The translations under genes were made by a program, and so were the position numbers. Below, piece by piece: positions 7,328-14,795 of a DNA stretch of 30,047 nt. How positions within the stretch are numbered: the stretch's first letter is position 1; every line of letters starts with the position of its first letter. The notes beneath the pieces were generated by a model that was not told where the DNA came from, ran no database searches, and saw nothing but the letters and a program-made list of their open reading frames with translations. The stretch spans positions 1 to 30,047 of IMG/VR virus record IMGVR_UViG_3300032322_002385; one strand, 5' to 3'. This stretch comes from a virus.

Positions 7328-8289
7328 TTGGGTGTGATCTTTCTTGCGTATGGTTGCCACTTGGTTATCAAACGGCTCATGAAAGCACGCACACCTTCAG
7401 GAGTCTGTTCTTCTTTGACAGTAAACATCAAGTTGTCGTCAAACAACTTCTTGGCTTCGGGACTGTTGATCACAGGCACAAACAATTTATTGTAATAATC
7501 AATCTGCTCACGTGGGGAACCGGGTGGCAACATGATCATCCAGGCAGCATTTACTACTAGACCAGGAACTGATTCTTTCCACAAGGGAACATTGGGAATC
7601 TGTGCTAGACGTTGATCTCCGGCCAGGGCAATGGGTTTGACCTTGCCTGCATCGATCAAGGGCTTGGCAATGGCTATGGGCAGGATACCAAATTCAACCT
7701 GATTGCCGGCCACATCTTGCACTGCTTGAGCTGGACCCTTATAGGTCACTGTTTGAATCAGTTTTTTATCGCCTTTGACATGGTCCATGAGATATTCATA
7801 AACCAACTGATGTGCTGGAGCACCCAGGGCAAAAGTCATGGGTTGCTTGGTGGTTTTGAGACGCTCAATCAACTGTGCTGGAGTATTGGTTTTGCTGCTG
7901 ACGTGAGCTACAACTGCCAAAGGACTTTTGGCGATGGTGGTCACAAACTCCATGTCCATGGGGTTGATTTTCAATGCACCAGGAAACCAAAGGTCTGTGG
8001 CTGTGAACAAGCCCTGCTGACTGGCAATGTAGAGATTCTGTCCGTTTGGTTGCTGTTGTGCAAACCAGTTTACACCCACGCTTTCACCACCACCTGGGCG
8101 GTTTACTACCACAAAGTTGAGATTGGGATTGGCCTTTTCAACCAAGCCGGCTACAATGCGGAAACTGACTTCGTTGCCAGATCCAGGTGCAAAGCCCACT
8201 GTGGCAGTGATGGGTTTGCCTGCAGGTGGAGTCCACTGTGCCCAGGCCAAGGCTGGAACCAATAATATTGCTGCTAGAATACGTTTCAT
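7324..8289 (-). CDS. Tripartite tricarboxylate transporter substrate-binding protein (Bug/TctC family)
   Basis: 321 aa with a clear signal peptide (M-K-R, hydrophobic core, A-W-A cleavage near residue 17), so it should be exported to the periplasm. The mature part starts with P-I-T-A-T-V-G-F-A-P-G-S-G-N-E, the Bug-family N-terminal strand and ligand loop. It then has V-V-N-R-P-G-G-G-E-S and later P-L-I-D-A-G-K-V-K-P-I-A-L-A-G, both typical family segments. Bug proteins bind carboxylates or amides for TctAB-type uptake, and they are most expanded in Betaproteobacteria. No tctA or tctB membrane genes are here, so it would work with host transporters, act as a decoy, or bind something else. AAAGGA lies just before the ATG. 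First gene of the minus-strand accessory operon. Confidence 0.88.
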   Translation of the reverse strand: MKRILAAILLVPALAWAQWTPPAGKPITATVGFAPGSGNEVSFRIVAGLVEKANPNLNFVVVNRPGGGESVGVNWFAQQQPNGQNLYIASQQGLFTATDLWFPGALKINPMDMEFVTTIAKSPLAVVAHVSSKTNTPAQLIERLKTTKQPMTFALGAPAHQLVYEYLMDHVKGDKKLIQTVTYKGPAQAVQDVAGNQVEFGILPIAIAKPLIDAGKVKPIALAGDQRLAQIPNVPLWKESVPGLVVNAAWMIMLPPGSPREQIDYYNKLFVPVINSPEAKKLFDDNLMFTVKEEQTPEGVRAFMSRLITKWQPYARKITPN

Positions 8290-8315
8290 TATAATCCTTT
8301 AAAAAAATTCGCCCT

Positions 8316-8328
8316 ACACTGAAAGTGT
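8316..8328. repeat. Short perfect inverted repeat in the tctC leader
   Basis: ACACT-GAA-AGTGT: 5-base arms and a 3-base centre, 27 bases upstream of the tctC start in the divergent gap 8290-8411. It could be a small hairpin in the tctC leader RNA or an operator half-site pair. It is short enough to be chance. Confidence 0.25.
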
Positions 8329-8355
8329 GTAAATACTTATAGAAAATTTCAACAG

Positions 8356-8384
8356 TTGGTAAATTTTTTACTTTCTGTTATGAT
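8356..8384 (+). promoter_or_regulatory. Candidate sigma70 promoter for the methyltransferase gene
   Basis: TTGGTA (8356-8361) and TATGAT (8379-8384) are separated by 17 bases, giving 4/6 and 5/6 matches to the host sigma70 consensus. The ATG of the plus-strand methyltransferase follows 27 bases after the -10 box. The gap is AT-rich. Moderate support from spacing and position. Confidence 0.4.
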
Positions 8385-8392
8385 TATTTATC
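8385..8392 (-). promoter_or_regulatory. Candidate late promoter (GATAAATA) for the tctC operon
   Basis: Minus-strand GATAAATA matches the NATAAATA late core and lies about 95 bases upstream of the tctC ATG, with no gene between. It directly abuts the -10 box proposed for the divergent methyltransferase gene, so the gap could serve early and late transcription in opposite directions. By-eye motif only. Confidence 0.3.
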
Positions 8393-8411
8393 AACTCTGG
8401 AAAAAATCTCA

Positions 8412-9152
8412 ATGAATACTAAAATTTTTGCACTAATCAAAGAAAATTTGGACACAGCTTTTGCCTTGCCCAAATACGAGAGTGTACGTGACAGCATTGG
8501 AGCTGAAACTGTGGTAGAAGATCTGCCCTGGACTCCGGCTCGCTATCGCAAGTTCAAAGATGCTGTGGAACGTGAACTAAGTTTGCCCTGCGACTATCGT
8601 GGCAACTTGCAAGATATTGTTAATGATCTAAGCGAACGCTACACTCACAGATTTTTTGCCGAAATTTGGAAACCTAGAACTGGTGACTATGATCATTCAG
8701 GCTGGGCCTTGGCCGAATCTATTGCCGCACAAGATCCCAAGTCAGTGCTAGACGTGGGTTGTGGATACCATCCGTTTAAAGGCCGTATTCCTAATCTCAT
8801 AGGAATTGACCCCTACAATAACTGCGCAGATTACGAAGTGGATATCTTAGATTACAAGGTTGCACCCGGCACACATGATCATATTATTGCCCTGGGCTCA
8901 ATCAATTTCAACAGCAGAGAAGATATTGAACAGCGATTTGCACACTGTGTTACATTGTTGGCCCAGGATGGTAAATTTTATCTACGTGCCAATCCTGGCA
9001 TCGCTCACAAGGCCGGACCTTATGTGGATATTTTTCCTTGGTCTTTTGAATTTGTTAACCTGTTGGCCGAAAAGTACAAGTTAAAACTACTAGAATTCAA
9101 ACGTGAACCTGCTGAGCTGGGCCGGTTATTTTTTGTCTATAGTAAATTGTAA
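8412..9152 (+). CDS. Class I SAM-dependent methyltransferase
   Basis: 246 aa. Motif I is S-V-L-D-V-G-C-G-Y-H-P-F (about residues 110-121), followed by L-I-G-I-D-P-Y at the acidic-loop position. The later D-H-I-I-A-L-G-S-I-N-F and L-L-A-Q-D-G-K-F-Y-L-R fit strands 4 and 5 of the Rossmann-type methyltransferase fold. No DNA-methylase DPPY/NPPF motif is seen, so a small-molecule, glycan or protein target is more likely than DNA. It is an isolated plus-strand gene ending in a 16-base convergent overlap with the SGNH gene. Substrate unknown. Confidence 0.75.
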   Translation: MNTKIFALIKENLDTAFALPKYESVRDSIGAETVVEDLPWTPARYRKFKDAVERELSLPCDYRGNLQDIVNDLSERYTHRFFAEIWKPRTGDYDHSGWALAESIAAQDPKSVLDVGCGYHPFKGRIPNLIGIDPYNNCADYEVDILDYKVAPGTHDHIIALGSINFNSREDIEQRFAHCVTLLAQDGKFYLRANPGIAHKAGPYVDIFPWSFEFVNLLAEKYKLKLLEFKREPAELGRLFFVYSKL

Positions 9153-9799
9153 GATTTTATTACTTGACTGGCTGCTTGATGTGCCTGCTCCAGAGGATGT
9201 GCTGTGCTTGATATTGGAAAATTATTGATTCTGGTAAATTCTAAAAAAGTTTTTCCTTCAAATGTGGTCATGTAAGGTTTCACATAATTTTGCAATTCTG
9301 TTACTGTCGGTGAGCAATGCCATTCCGTTTCAAAAATCAAAGGATCGATATAGGTCATAATAAATCGAATATTTTTTTGTTTCAGTGTATCTATTGCAGT
9401 TTTAATGTAAATCAAACTACACAATTTGTCTTGTAATTGTGAATGAAAGTATTTGTAATACATTTCGGTTAACTCATTTTGTTCATTGGGTAATACTGTT
9501 GTCCATGGCACACCCGGCCACTTTTCTTTATCCCTGCGTAAATAATCAAATCTATCAATATAGGTCCACCCTATTACAAACACTGATGGCTCGTCAACAC
9601 AACATTGATCAAGCATTCTTTCTAAAATTTGTAAATTTCCAGAGCCGGGTCTTGCATAGGTTTGGTAAGCATAGCCAAGATCCTTGGCCAACAAGGCCTG
9701 CCAGGTAAATTTGCTGCCGAGTACGTACATACCATTTTGTCCAGCATCGGCTAAATCTGATCCAAAAACAAAACTGCAACCAAAACTTTTTAATTTCAT
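9137..9799 (-). CDS. SGNH-hydrolase-like protein (paralogue of 26214-26912)
   Basis: 220 aa. Block I reads S-F-G-C-S-F-V-F-G with Ser9, and R-P-G-S-G-N is the oxyanion-hole Asn segment. The C-terminal A-H-P-L-E-Q-A-H matches H-P-L-E-D-A-H of the paralogue at 26214-26912. W-T-Y-I-D-R-F-D-Y parallels W-T-W-G-A-R-W-D-F there. The Asp expected three residues before the catalytic His is not present (S-S-T-A-H at 197-201), so the triad may be Ser-His only. Probably a cytoplasmic esterase-like enzyme, target unknown. A 31-base gap separates it from the next minus-strand gene upstream. Confidence 0.65.
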   Translation of the reverse strand: MKLKSFGCSFVFGSDLADAGQNGMYVLGSKFTWQALLAKDLGYAYQTYARPGSGNLQILERMLDQCCVDEPSVFVIGWTYIDRFDYLRRDKEKWPGVPWTTVLPNEQNELTEMYYKYFHSQLQDKLCSLIYIKTAIDTLKQKNIRFIMTYIDPLIFETEWHCSPTVTELQNYVKPYMTTFEGKTFLEFTRINNFPISSTAHPLEQAHQAASQVIKSYNLL

Positions 9800-9830
9800 A
9801 GGTATATATATCTACTTTTAGAATACTGCT

Positions 9831-10391
9831 TTAGATAATTCCAGCAGCCGATTGTATGCTTTGTAATGCGCGATCTCGTTTGTCGTAGCTGGTGATCACA
9901 GGAATACCTGCTGCCACACGTACTTCATTGAGATCTTTTTCGTAGCGGTCGCGATAGGCCTTGGGAGTCAAGGGCACTGTGCTGTCAAATGTGTCGCGGC
10001 TAAACGGGATTTCTTTGCCCTTATAGTGCATGAGCCATTGATCTGCTGATTCAAACTCAGTCAACGTATTGAGATCGTTTAGCAACTGTTCTACATTGCC
10101 ACCAGCTGTGCTTCTACGTCGGATTTCTACATAGACCAAGTAACGTCCGGGTCGAATTTCCCCTGGTGAACGATCGGCATCCAGCACAAAGTCATAGCCT
10201 TTTTCAAACCACATCATGAGATCTCGGGCGGCCTGTGGATCACGCACAAAGAAACTGATCACAATAATGTCATCGTCATCGCCCATCTTGCTGCTGAATT
10301 CATCCACGTGTATGGTGGGCTTCATCAGGCCATCAAGGTCCTTGAAGCTCAAGCTTTCAAATAGCTGGTTGTTGGAGTGTTTGTTGTGCAT
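9831..10391 (-). CDS. Conserved T4-like phage protein of unknown function
   Basis: 186 aa from ATG 10391, beginning M-H-N-K-H-S-N-N-Q-L-F-E-S-L. I recognise it as the family of conserved hypotheticals near phoH in T4-like cyanophages. The highly regular middle (D-D-D-D-I-I-V-I-S-F-F-V-R-D then G-Y-D-F-V-L-D-A-D-R-S-P-G) looks like a small alpha/beta domain. No catalytic motif or membrane segment is seen. The start lies 35 bases inside the upstream gene's 3' end, so translation is probably coupled. Reading on to 10448 would add a weakly supported extension. Confidence 0.65.
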   Translation of the reverse strand: MHNKHSNNQLFESLSFKDLDGLMKPTIHVDEFSSKMGDDDDIIVISFFVRDPQAARDLMMWFEKGYDFVLDADRSPGEIRPGRYLVYVEIRRRSTAGGNVEQLLNDLNTLTEFESADQWLMHYKGKEIPFSRDTFDSTVPLTPKAYRDRYEKDLNEVRVAAGIPVITSYDKRDRALQSIQSAAGII

Positions 10392-10938
10392 TTTGTGCCT
10401 GTTCATCACTTTGATAACTTTCTTGATCCAGATCCTGTTCATAAGCATTATCTAAATCTTCTAAATCAATGTCTTGATCTTCCAGTTCCACTGAACCGGT
10501 GCGTATATCGCTCATGAGAGCTTTGGGCATGGTAATTGACACCAGCCATATTTTCTTCTCTATGAGTCGTGCTTTTTTGGTGCCTGGACGATAGTCTGAT
10601 GGATTTTCTATCTTCATGGGCACCTTCATTGCTGTTTTTTTAAATTTTACTTCACAGTCAAACGGCAACAATCTACGGGCGCCACGTGGATCTGGCATGA
10701 GCTTTTCGGGCCACATAAAAATACAGGTCACACGATATTTGCCAATGTTGGGTCCACTTACCAGTTCGCCAATTTGCCAGTTTTTAAAAGCATATAAATC
10801 CAGCTCGTCAATGACTCTTTCAAAGTCCAACAAGGTCAGCAGGCTGCCTTCGCTAAGGTAGATGTCTTTGATGTTCTCGGCGACCTGCCAGTAGTCTTCA
10901 CCGTTGCGGAATATTGCTTGATCAATGGTTTTGCTCAT
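10357..10938 (-). CDS. Conserved T4-like phage protein of unknown function
   Basis: 193 aa. The N-terminal two thirds are mixed alpha/beta, with W-P-E-K-L-M-P-D-P-R-G-A-R-R-L and Y-R-P-G-T-K-K-A-R segments. The C-terminal 50 residues are very acidic and Gln-rich, likely a disordered tail. It pairs with the 9831-10391 gene, as in related phages from memory. No known enzymatic motif. There is no clear ribosome-binding site; CATAAATA lies 5 bases before the ATG. Confidence 0.65.
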   Translation of the reverse strand: MSKTIDQAIFRNGEDYWQVAENIKDIYLSEGSLLTLLDFERVIDELDLYAFKNWQIGELVSGPNIGKYRVTCIFMWPEKLMPDPRGARRLLPFDCEVKFKKTAMKVPMKIENPSDYRPGTKKARLIEKKIWLVSITMPKALMSDIRTGSVELEDQDIDLEDLDNAYEQDLDQESYQSDEQAQNAQQTLQQPAI

Positions 10939-11114
10939 ATTGTTATTTATGGTGAGTAGACTGGTGTGGTAGCTTTGAAGATTTTGTGGCGTAGCTTAAT
11001 ACTTATGAGTGATATTTCAAATATCTACTGCCATAAAACTATTTTGATTTTGGTTCTAAATACTCATGACAGCACTGCTGTTGATATACAATTTAACCCA
11101 ATGGAGAATCGCAC
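10939..11114. promoter_or_regulatory. Largest intergenic gap (176 bases), divergent control region of phoH
   Basis: This AT-rich gap separates the minus-strand conserved gene from plus-strand phoH. It holds CATAAATA (minus, 10944-10951), CTAAATA (plus, 11056-11062), which is close to the late motif of T4-like cyanophages, and a 13-base palindrome ACAGC-ACT-GCTGT (11069-11081). GGAG lies 8 bases before the phoH TTG start. No small gene or RNA gene was recognised in it. Confidence 0.4.
10944..10951 (-). promoter_or_regulatory. CATAAATA late-promoter-like box
   Basis: CATAAATA on the minus strand ends 5 bases before the ATG at 10938. If it acts like a T4 late promoter, transcription would start at or next to the start codon and give a nearly leaderless mRNA. 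The same box with the same 5-base gap precedes the superoxide dismutase gene. Function is inference. Confidence 0.35.
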
Positions 11115-11852
11115 TTGAGTAGAAATCGCGCAAGCAAAGCACAAAAGCGTATGCAACAAGTCGAGAACACCATCCAATTTAACCAAGCCCAACCCAAGCA
11201 GTACCGTCCACGCACTATTGATCTGGTTCCTAGAACTCGTAATCAAGAACGCCTGGTCTTGGCCTTGCAGGATAGTTCTCAGCACATTGTTGTTACAGTA
11301 GGACCCGCTGGCACAGGTAAAACTTACTTGGCCATGCAGGCTGCTGTACGAGCCTTACAAGAAGGAACATGTGAACGCATAGTTATGACCCGACCTGCAG
11401 TAGGAGTAGAAGATGAACGGCACGGATTTCTGCCAGGAAATCTTGTAGCAAAAATGGAACCATGGACTCGCCCACTTTTAGATGTATTGCGCGAGAGTTA
11501 CCGGCCTCAAGACATTACAGCAATGATTGAGGATCAGGTCATAGAAATAGCCCCCTTGGCATTTATGAGGGGCAGAACTTTCAAACGCTCTTGGATTATT
11601 GCAGATGAGATGCAAAACGCCACACCAGCACAGTGTAAGATGTTGATGACACGCATAGGCGTGGATTCAAAAATTATCATAACGGGTGATGTTGAGCAAG
11701 CCGATCGCAGTCACGGCGACAATGGTCTATTGGACCTGAGTCAACGACTGGGGAAAGGGGGTGTTGAAGGAATTGCTGTGTGCGAGTTACAAGCTCGTGA
11801 TGTACAGCGACATGCCATTATTGGCAGTGTATTGAAACTCTACACGGACTGA
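11115..11852 (+). CDS. phoH: PhoH-like ATPase
   Basis: 245 aa. Walker A is G-P-A-G-T-G-K-T (63-70), Walker B is I-I-A-D-E-M-Q-N, and G-V-E-D-E-R-H-G-F-L-P-G and T-G-D-V-E-Q-A-D are PhoH family signatures. This is the phage PhoH ATPase common in marine and freshwater phages; its true role, perhaps RNA handling or phosphate response, is unsettled. The start is TTG at 11115, backed by GGAG 8 bases upstream; the nearby ATG at 11101 hits a stop within six codons. It ends 13 bases inside the opposing HAD gene. A basic, Gln-rich N-terminal 35 residues precede the domain. Confidence 0.93.
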   Translation: MSRNRASKAQKRMQQVENTIQFNQAQPKQYRPRTIDLVPRTRNQERLVLALQDSSQHIVVTVGPAGTGKTYLAMQAAVRALQEGTCERIVMTRPAVGVEDERHGFLPGNLVAKMEPWTRPLLDVLRESYRPQDITAMIEDQVIEIAPLAFMRGRTFKRSWIIADEMQNATPAQCKMLMTRIGVDSKIIITGDVEQADRSHGDNGLLDLSQRLGKGGVEGIAVCELQARDVQRHAIIGSVLKLYTD

Positions 11853-12448
11853 CCTGTGACAACCTGGTAAATTTCCTTCCAGTTTTTTACCAGGGAAATA
11901 CCTTCGTGATAGTGATGCATGTTGTGACCATGTTCTAACAGCAGACATTTCAAGCCTGCTCGGTAACCAGCTTCGGCATTTTCAGGCTTGTCCTCGATCC
12001 ACCAACAACCAGTGCCTTCGTATTCTTCCAAGGCTTCATCTTTGTCAGCGCCGGTATCCAGGCACACAATGCGTTCAAACGCAGTGGGCCCAAACAGTTT
12101 GTGTATGTTCATTTCACGCAATTTCTGCGCATTGGGATCCAGACTGAGACTGGTTATGGCATGGAATCTGTAGCCAAATTCTTCATGCAGGCGTTTGATA
12201 TAGTACATGGCATCACGCTGGGCTGGTAAGAATCCAATGGCAGCACTCTCGTTGAATACCTTGATCAATTTGCGTATCTGTTCTTTGCTGACTCCATAAC
12301 GTAGGCTCATATCATATTGCAGTTTGCTGCCAGACACTTCTTCAAAGCCGTGTTCTTGCATCCACACATTGAATGCCCACTCCCAGTCCAGACACACACC
12401 ATCGCAGTCTGTGAGAATTAGGCGATCTAGATTTTTCCATTTTTTCAT
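11840..12448 (-). CDS. HAD-superfamily phosphatase
   Basis: 202 aa from ATG 12448. Motif I is L-T-D-C-D-G-V (Asp14 nucleophile, Asp16), motif II is probably A-I-T-S-L-S, and motif III/IV is W-I-E-D-K-P-E-N-A-E-A-G. This is the haloacid-dehalogenase phosphatase pattern seen in phage and bacterial nucleotidases. It could dephosphorylate a nucleotide or sugar phosphate. A TATAAT box (12455-12460) lies just before the ATG, with a weak TTGTCC 17 bases further, so a local promoter is possible. It follows the radical SAM gene with about 20 bases between. A TTG 18 bases upstream would add six residues. Confidence 0.75.
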   Translation of the reverse strand: MKKWKNLDRLILTDCDGVCLDWEWAFNVWMQEHGFEEVSGSKLQYDMSLRYGVSKEQIRKLIKVFNESAAIGFLPAQRDAMYYIKRLHEEFGYRFHAITSLSLDPNAQKLREMNIHKLFGPTAFERIVCLDTGADKDEALEEYEGTGCWWIEDKPENAEAGYRAGLKCLLLEHGHNMHHYHEGISLVKNWKEIYQVVTGQSV

Positions 12449-12467
12449 AATATTATTATACAGCAAA

Positions 12468-13373
12468 TTAAGTTTTTGGACAATTATATTGGCAAGCTGA
12501 CTGTTGATCTAAATTTTGATAAAATCCAATGACCGATTTATCAGCAAGCAACTGGCTGATAGTAGTTTTGGTTATATCGTAACTTTTTTTATTTTTTCCA
12601 AATTGGTTCTTATAATAAAATCTATGGTCAGCCACCCAACAACAGGGTGAATAATGACCGTCTGCAGTGATAAAATGTTCTCGGCCGGTGGTGCACTTGG
12701 GATTGACGTTGAATATGAGATTTTCTTTTTTCCATCTTTCCTTAGAAGCAAATTTTTCTCCAATTAAATTTTTAGATTCAGGCATCAGATGCAAAGTTTG
12801 TTCGTCAAAACGATCACTAGGATCTAGCAAGAAAGTATCCATCCCTAGTTCTTGAGACAGTTTTTTGGCTTGTTCCACAGTTTCTTGATTGTAAGCGAAA
12901 GGAATATATTTCCACACAGTTTTACAGGTGCTGGCAACACAGGTTTCAATGGCGATTTGTATGCTGGGCCAGTCGGCATTTTTTCTATACTGTGTGAAAT
13001 TATCTGGTGTGCCATCTATGCTAAACCGAATAGTGTCTTGACTGTCAAGATAACCAGTTAATTCTTGCCACCAGCTTTGAGATTTATAACTGCCATTGGT
13101 AGTGATCGATATCTGTGTTCCTGCTTGTTTGAGCTTGGCTACAAAATTAATAAAATCACTGTGATATATTGGGTCTCCATAATTTCCACAAAGATCTATA
13201 AGTTTGCCAGAAAGATCAATGTCTAAAAATGACAGCAATGAGTCAATATCAAGATTGTGATTCTTCCAATGCCCGGGCCATTGATTGATAAATCTGGTTC
13301 TGGCACATCCGGCACATTTGAGAGTGCAGATATTGGTAGGTTCTATATGGAACCCAGTGATAGTGTCGATCAT
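12468..13373 (-). CDS. Radical SAM/SPASM-type enzyme
   Basis: 301 aa. The 4Fe-4S-binding C-x3-C-x2-C is at Cys16, Cys20 and Cys23, right after H-I-E-P-T-N-I. Y-G-D-P (65-68) stands at the GGEP position, and T-T-N-G-S is the next strand. Auxiliary-cluster cysteines at 227, 244, 245, 294 and 298 match a SPASM-like C-terminal region, with D-G-H-Y-S-P-C-C typical of it. Such enzymes modify peptides, proteins or small molecules by radical chemistry; the target is unknown. It lies directly after the 13375-13659 small gene and is one of two radical SAM genes in the replication block. Confidence 0.82.
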   Translation of the reverse strand: MIDTITGFHIEPTNICTLKCAGCARTRFINQWPGHWKNHNLDIDSLLSFLDIDLSGKLIDLCGNYGDPIYHSDFINFVAKLKQAGTQISITTNGSYKSQSWWQELTGYLDSQDTIRFSIDGTPDNFTQYRKNADWPSIQIAIETCVASTCKTVWKYIPFAYNQETVEQAKKLSQELGMDTFLLDPSDRFDEQTLHLMPESKNLIGEKFASKERWKKENLIFNVNPKCTTGREHFITADGHYSPCCWVADHRFYYKNQFGKNKKSYDITKTTISQLLADKSVIGFYQNLDQQSACQYNCPKT

Positions 13374-13374
13374 G

Positions 13375-13659
13375 CTAAGAAGTTTTGTTGATATCTTCTT
13401 TGGATATTTCGTGTCCGTTTTCCTGGAACAGGCGTTCTATGGTGGCCGCATAGTGTTGATAGTAATAGCCGACCACAGTGTCCCAGTCCTTGTTGGCCGT
13501 GATTCCGGCCACGCTGCATAGCAATACTCGTTGTTCCTTGAAATCCAAAATCACATTGGTCATTTGCCAATCTCGAGGCCTAAGTCGCTTGGTAATGGTC
13601 ATCACTTCGTCAATCTTGCCTGAAGGTTTGGTGTAATAGGTCAATAGTAGATATCTCAT
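13375..13659 (-). CDS. Conserved small T4-like phage protein
   Basis: 94 aa from ATG 13659, whose ATG overlaps the upstream radical SAM stop (ATGA). It starts M-R-Y-L-L-L-T-Y-Y-T-K-P-S-G-K-I-D-E. I recall this family in T4-like cyanophages close to the clamp-loader genes. Predicted beta-rich N-terminus and helical C-terminus; no catalytic motif. It is not recognisable as gp62. Its placement between two radical SAM genes suggests those were inserted around an older replication gene. Confidence 0.65.
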   Translation of the reverse strand: MRYLLLTYYTKPSGKIDEVMTITKRLRPRDWQMTNVILDFKEQRVLLCSVAGITANKDWDTVVGYYYQHYAATIERLFQENGHEISKEDINKTS

Positions 13660-14795
13660 ATGTGATATTTTTCCATAATAGAATGATAAGTTGATAAATC
13701 TTTGGCTTTGGGAGCGCACAAACCACACAAACACTTGTATTTTTTACACTGTATCACAGGCAAAGAATCTGTATCAAGTTGGTCACGCAACGTGGTCAAA
13801 ATTTGTTGGGCATTGTTGAGCGTGCCAATAGGACCAACCTGGCCATCAAAATTCATTTTACAGTCTTTGTTGACAAACACTTCTCCGTTGACCTGCTTGA
13901 CATAAAGGAAAAAATGATTAACGCTGCAATACCAGTCAGGAAATTTGTTTTCCACGTAAAAGTGTCTTTGTTTGTAATTTTCGTCGGCACAGAATTGCCG
14001 CCCTCCACAGCAGGCCCGACCCACATCGGTCAGATGTGCATCGGTGCTGACATCCAACAAATCCGTTGATTTGCCATGTGTTTTGGTTTTATAAAATTCA
14101 TCAAACCACTTGACCTGATTTTGTTTGTAATTTCTAGGACCATCAGAACCTACGTTGCCATCCAGTTGCTTGGGCAACACTCGAATGTTGTTATGGGTCA
14201 ACCAGTCAATCATGCCCACTGCATCTTTAAAAAGTTCGGTCTGTTGATGCACGAGTACCACACATTTTTGTCTGACACCGGCCCCGGCAATGGTTAATAG
14301 ATTGTCTTTGAATTGTTGTTTTTGTTTGTCGGTGCTTTCAGTATGATAGCTTACTGTGAATTCGTCAATCAAAGGTATAATTTTCTGTAATTTTTTATCA
14401 GATACAATGGCATTGGTAGTGGTGGTCACAGTCAAGTGCCAACGGTCACTGTATGGTTGATATTTTGTTCTAACTTGACTCAGTATGTCAACAATGTTGG
14501 GATGATGTAGGCTTTCGCCTCCGTACACATTGAGTACCACGTATCTAATGCCTTTGGGTTTGGTGCTCATGTACAGATCCACATACTCGAACATGAAATC
14601 CAAGGTTTCTAGACACTGGTCCAAGGGCGGATGTGGCGTGGTATTATCATGGCCACCATAAGTGCCACTGGGACAATAACTACAATCTAGATTGCATTTC
14701 ATTGTGAGTTCCCAATCCAGCAGAAATGTGATACGATTGTTGGGATCTACTGCAGGTTCTAATGTTTCAAACTGCGATGTAGTTACAGCTGACAT
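13656..14795 (-). CDS. Radical SAM enzyme with cysteine-rich C-terminus
   Basis: 379 aa. The core C-x3-C-x2-C is Cys34, Cys38 and Cys41, in M-K-C-N-L-D-C-S-Y-C-P-S. Y-G-G-E-S (91-95) is the GGEP-like motif and T-T-T-T-N-A follows. The C-terminal half has cysteines at 262, 263, 269, 290 and 312 and a terminal C-x4-C-x-C-x2-C (350-360), enough for one or two auxiliary Fe-S clusters (SPASM/twitch type). It begins 13 bases inside the 3' end of the clamp-loader gene, so it is expressed with the replication genes. A modified peptide or protein substrate is likely but unidentified. Confidence 0.82.
   Translation of the reverse strand: MSAVTTSQFETLEPAVDPNNRITFLLDWELTMKCNLDCSYCPSGTYGGHDNTTPHPPLDQCLETLDFMFEYVDLYMSTKPKGIRYVVLNVYGGESLHHPNIVDILSQVRTKYQPYSDRWHLTVTTTTNAIVSDKKLQKIIPLIDEFTVSYHTESTDKQKQQFKDNLLTIAGAGVRQKCVVLVHQQTELFKDAVGMIDWLTHNNIRVLPKQLDGNVGSDGPRNYKQNQVKWFDEFYKTKTHGKSTDLLDVSTDAHLTDVGRACCGGRQFCADENYKQRHFYVENKFPDWYCSVNHFFLYVKQVNGEVFVNKDCKMNFDGQVGPIGTLNNAQQILTTLRDQLDTDSLPVIQCKKYKCLCGLCAPKAKDLSTYHSIMEKYHI

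Noticed and set aside
7612-8265. Long plus-strand frame opposite tctC
   Set aside because: It is the antisense of a clear Bug-family gene; the translation is Cys- and Gly-rich without any family pattern.
8269-8289. TATAAT just upstream of tctC as a promoter
   Set aside because: It overlaps the ATG itself, so transcription from it could not include the start codon.
13375-13659. Clamp-loader small subunit gp62
   Set aside because: The position is suggestive, but the length (94 aa) and sequence do not match gp62; it is a separate conserved phage family.
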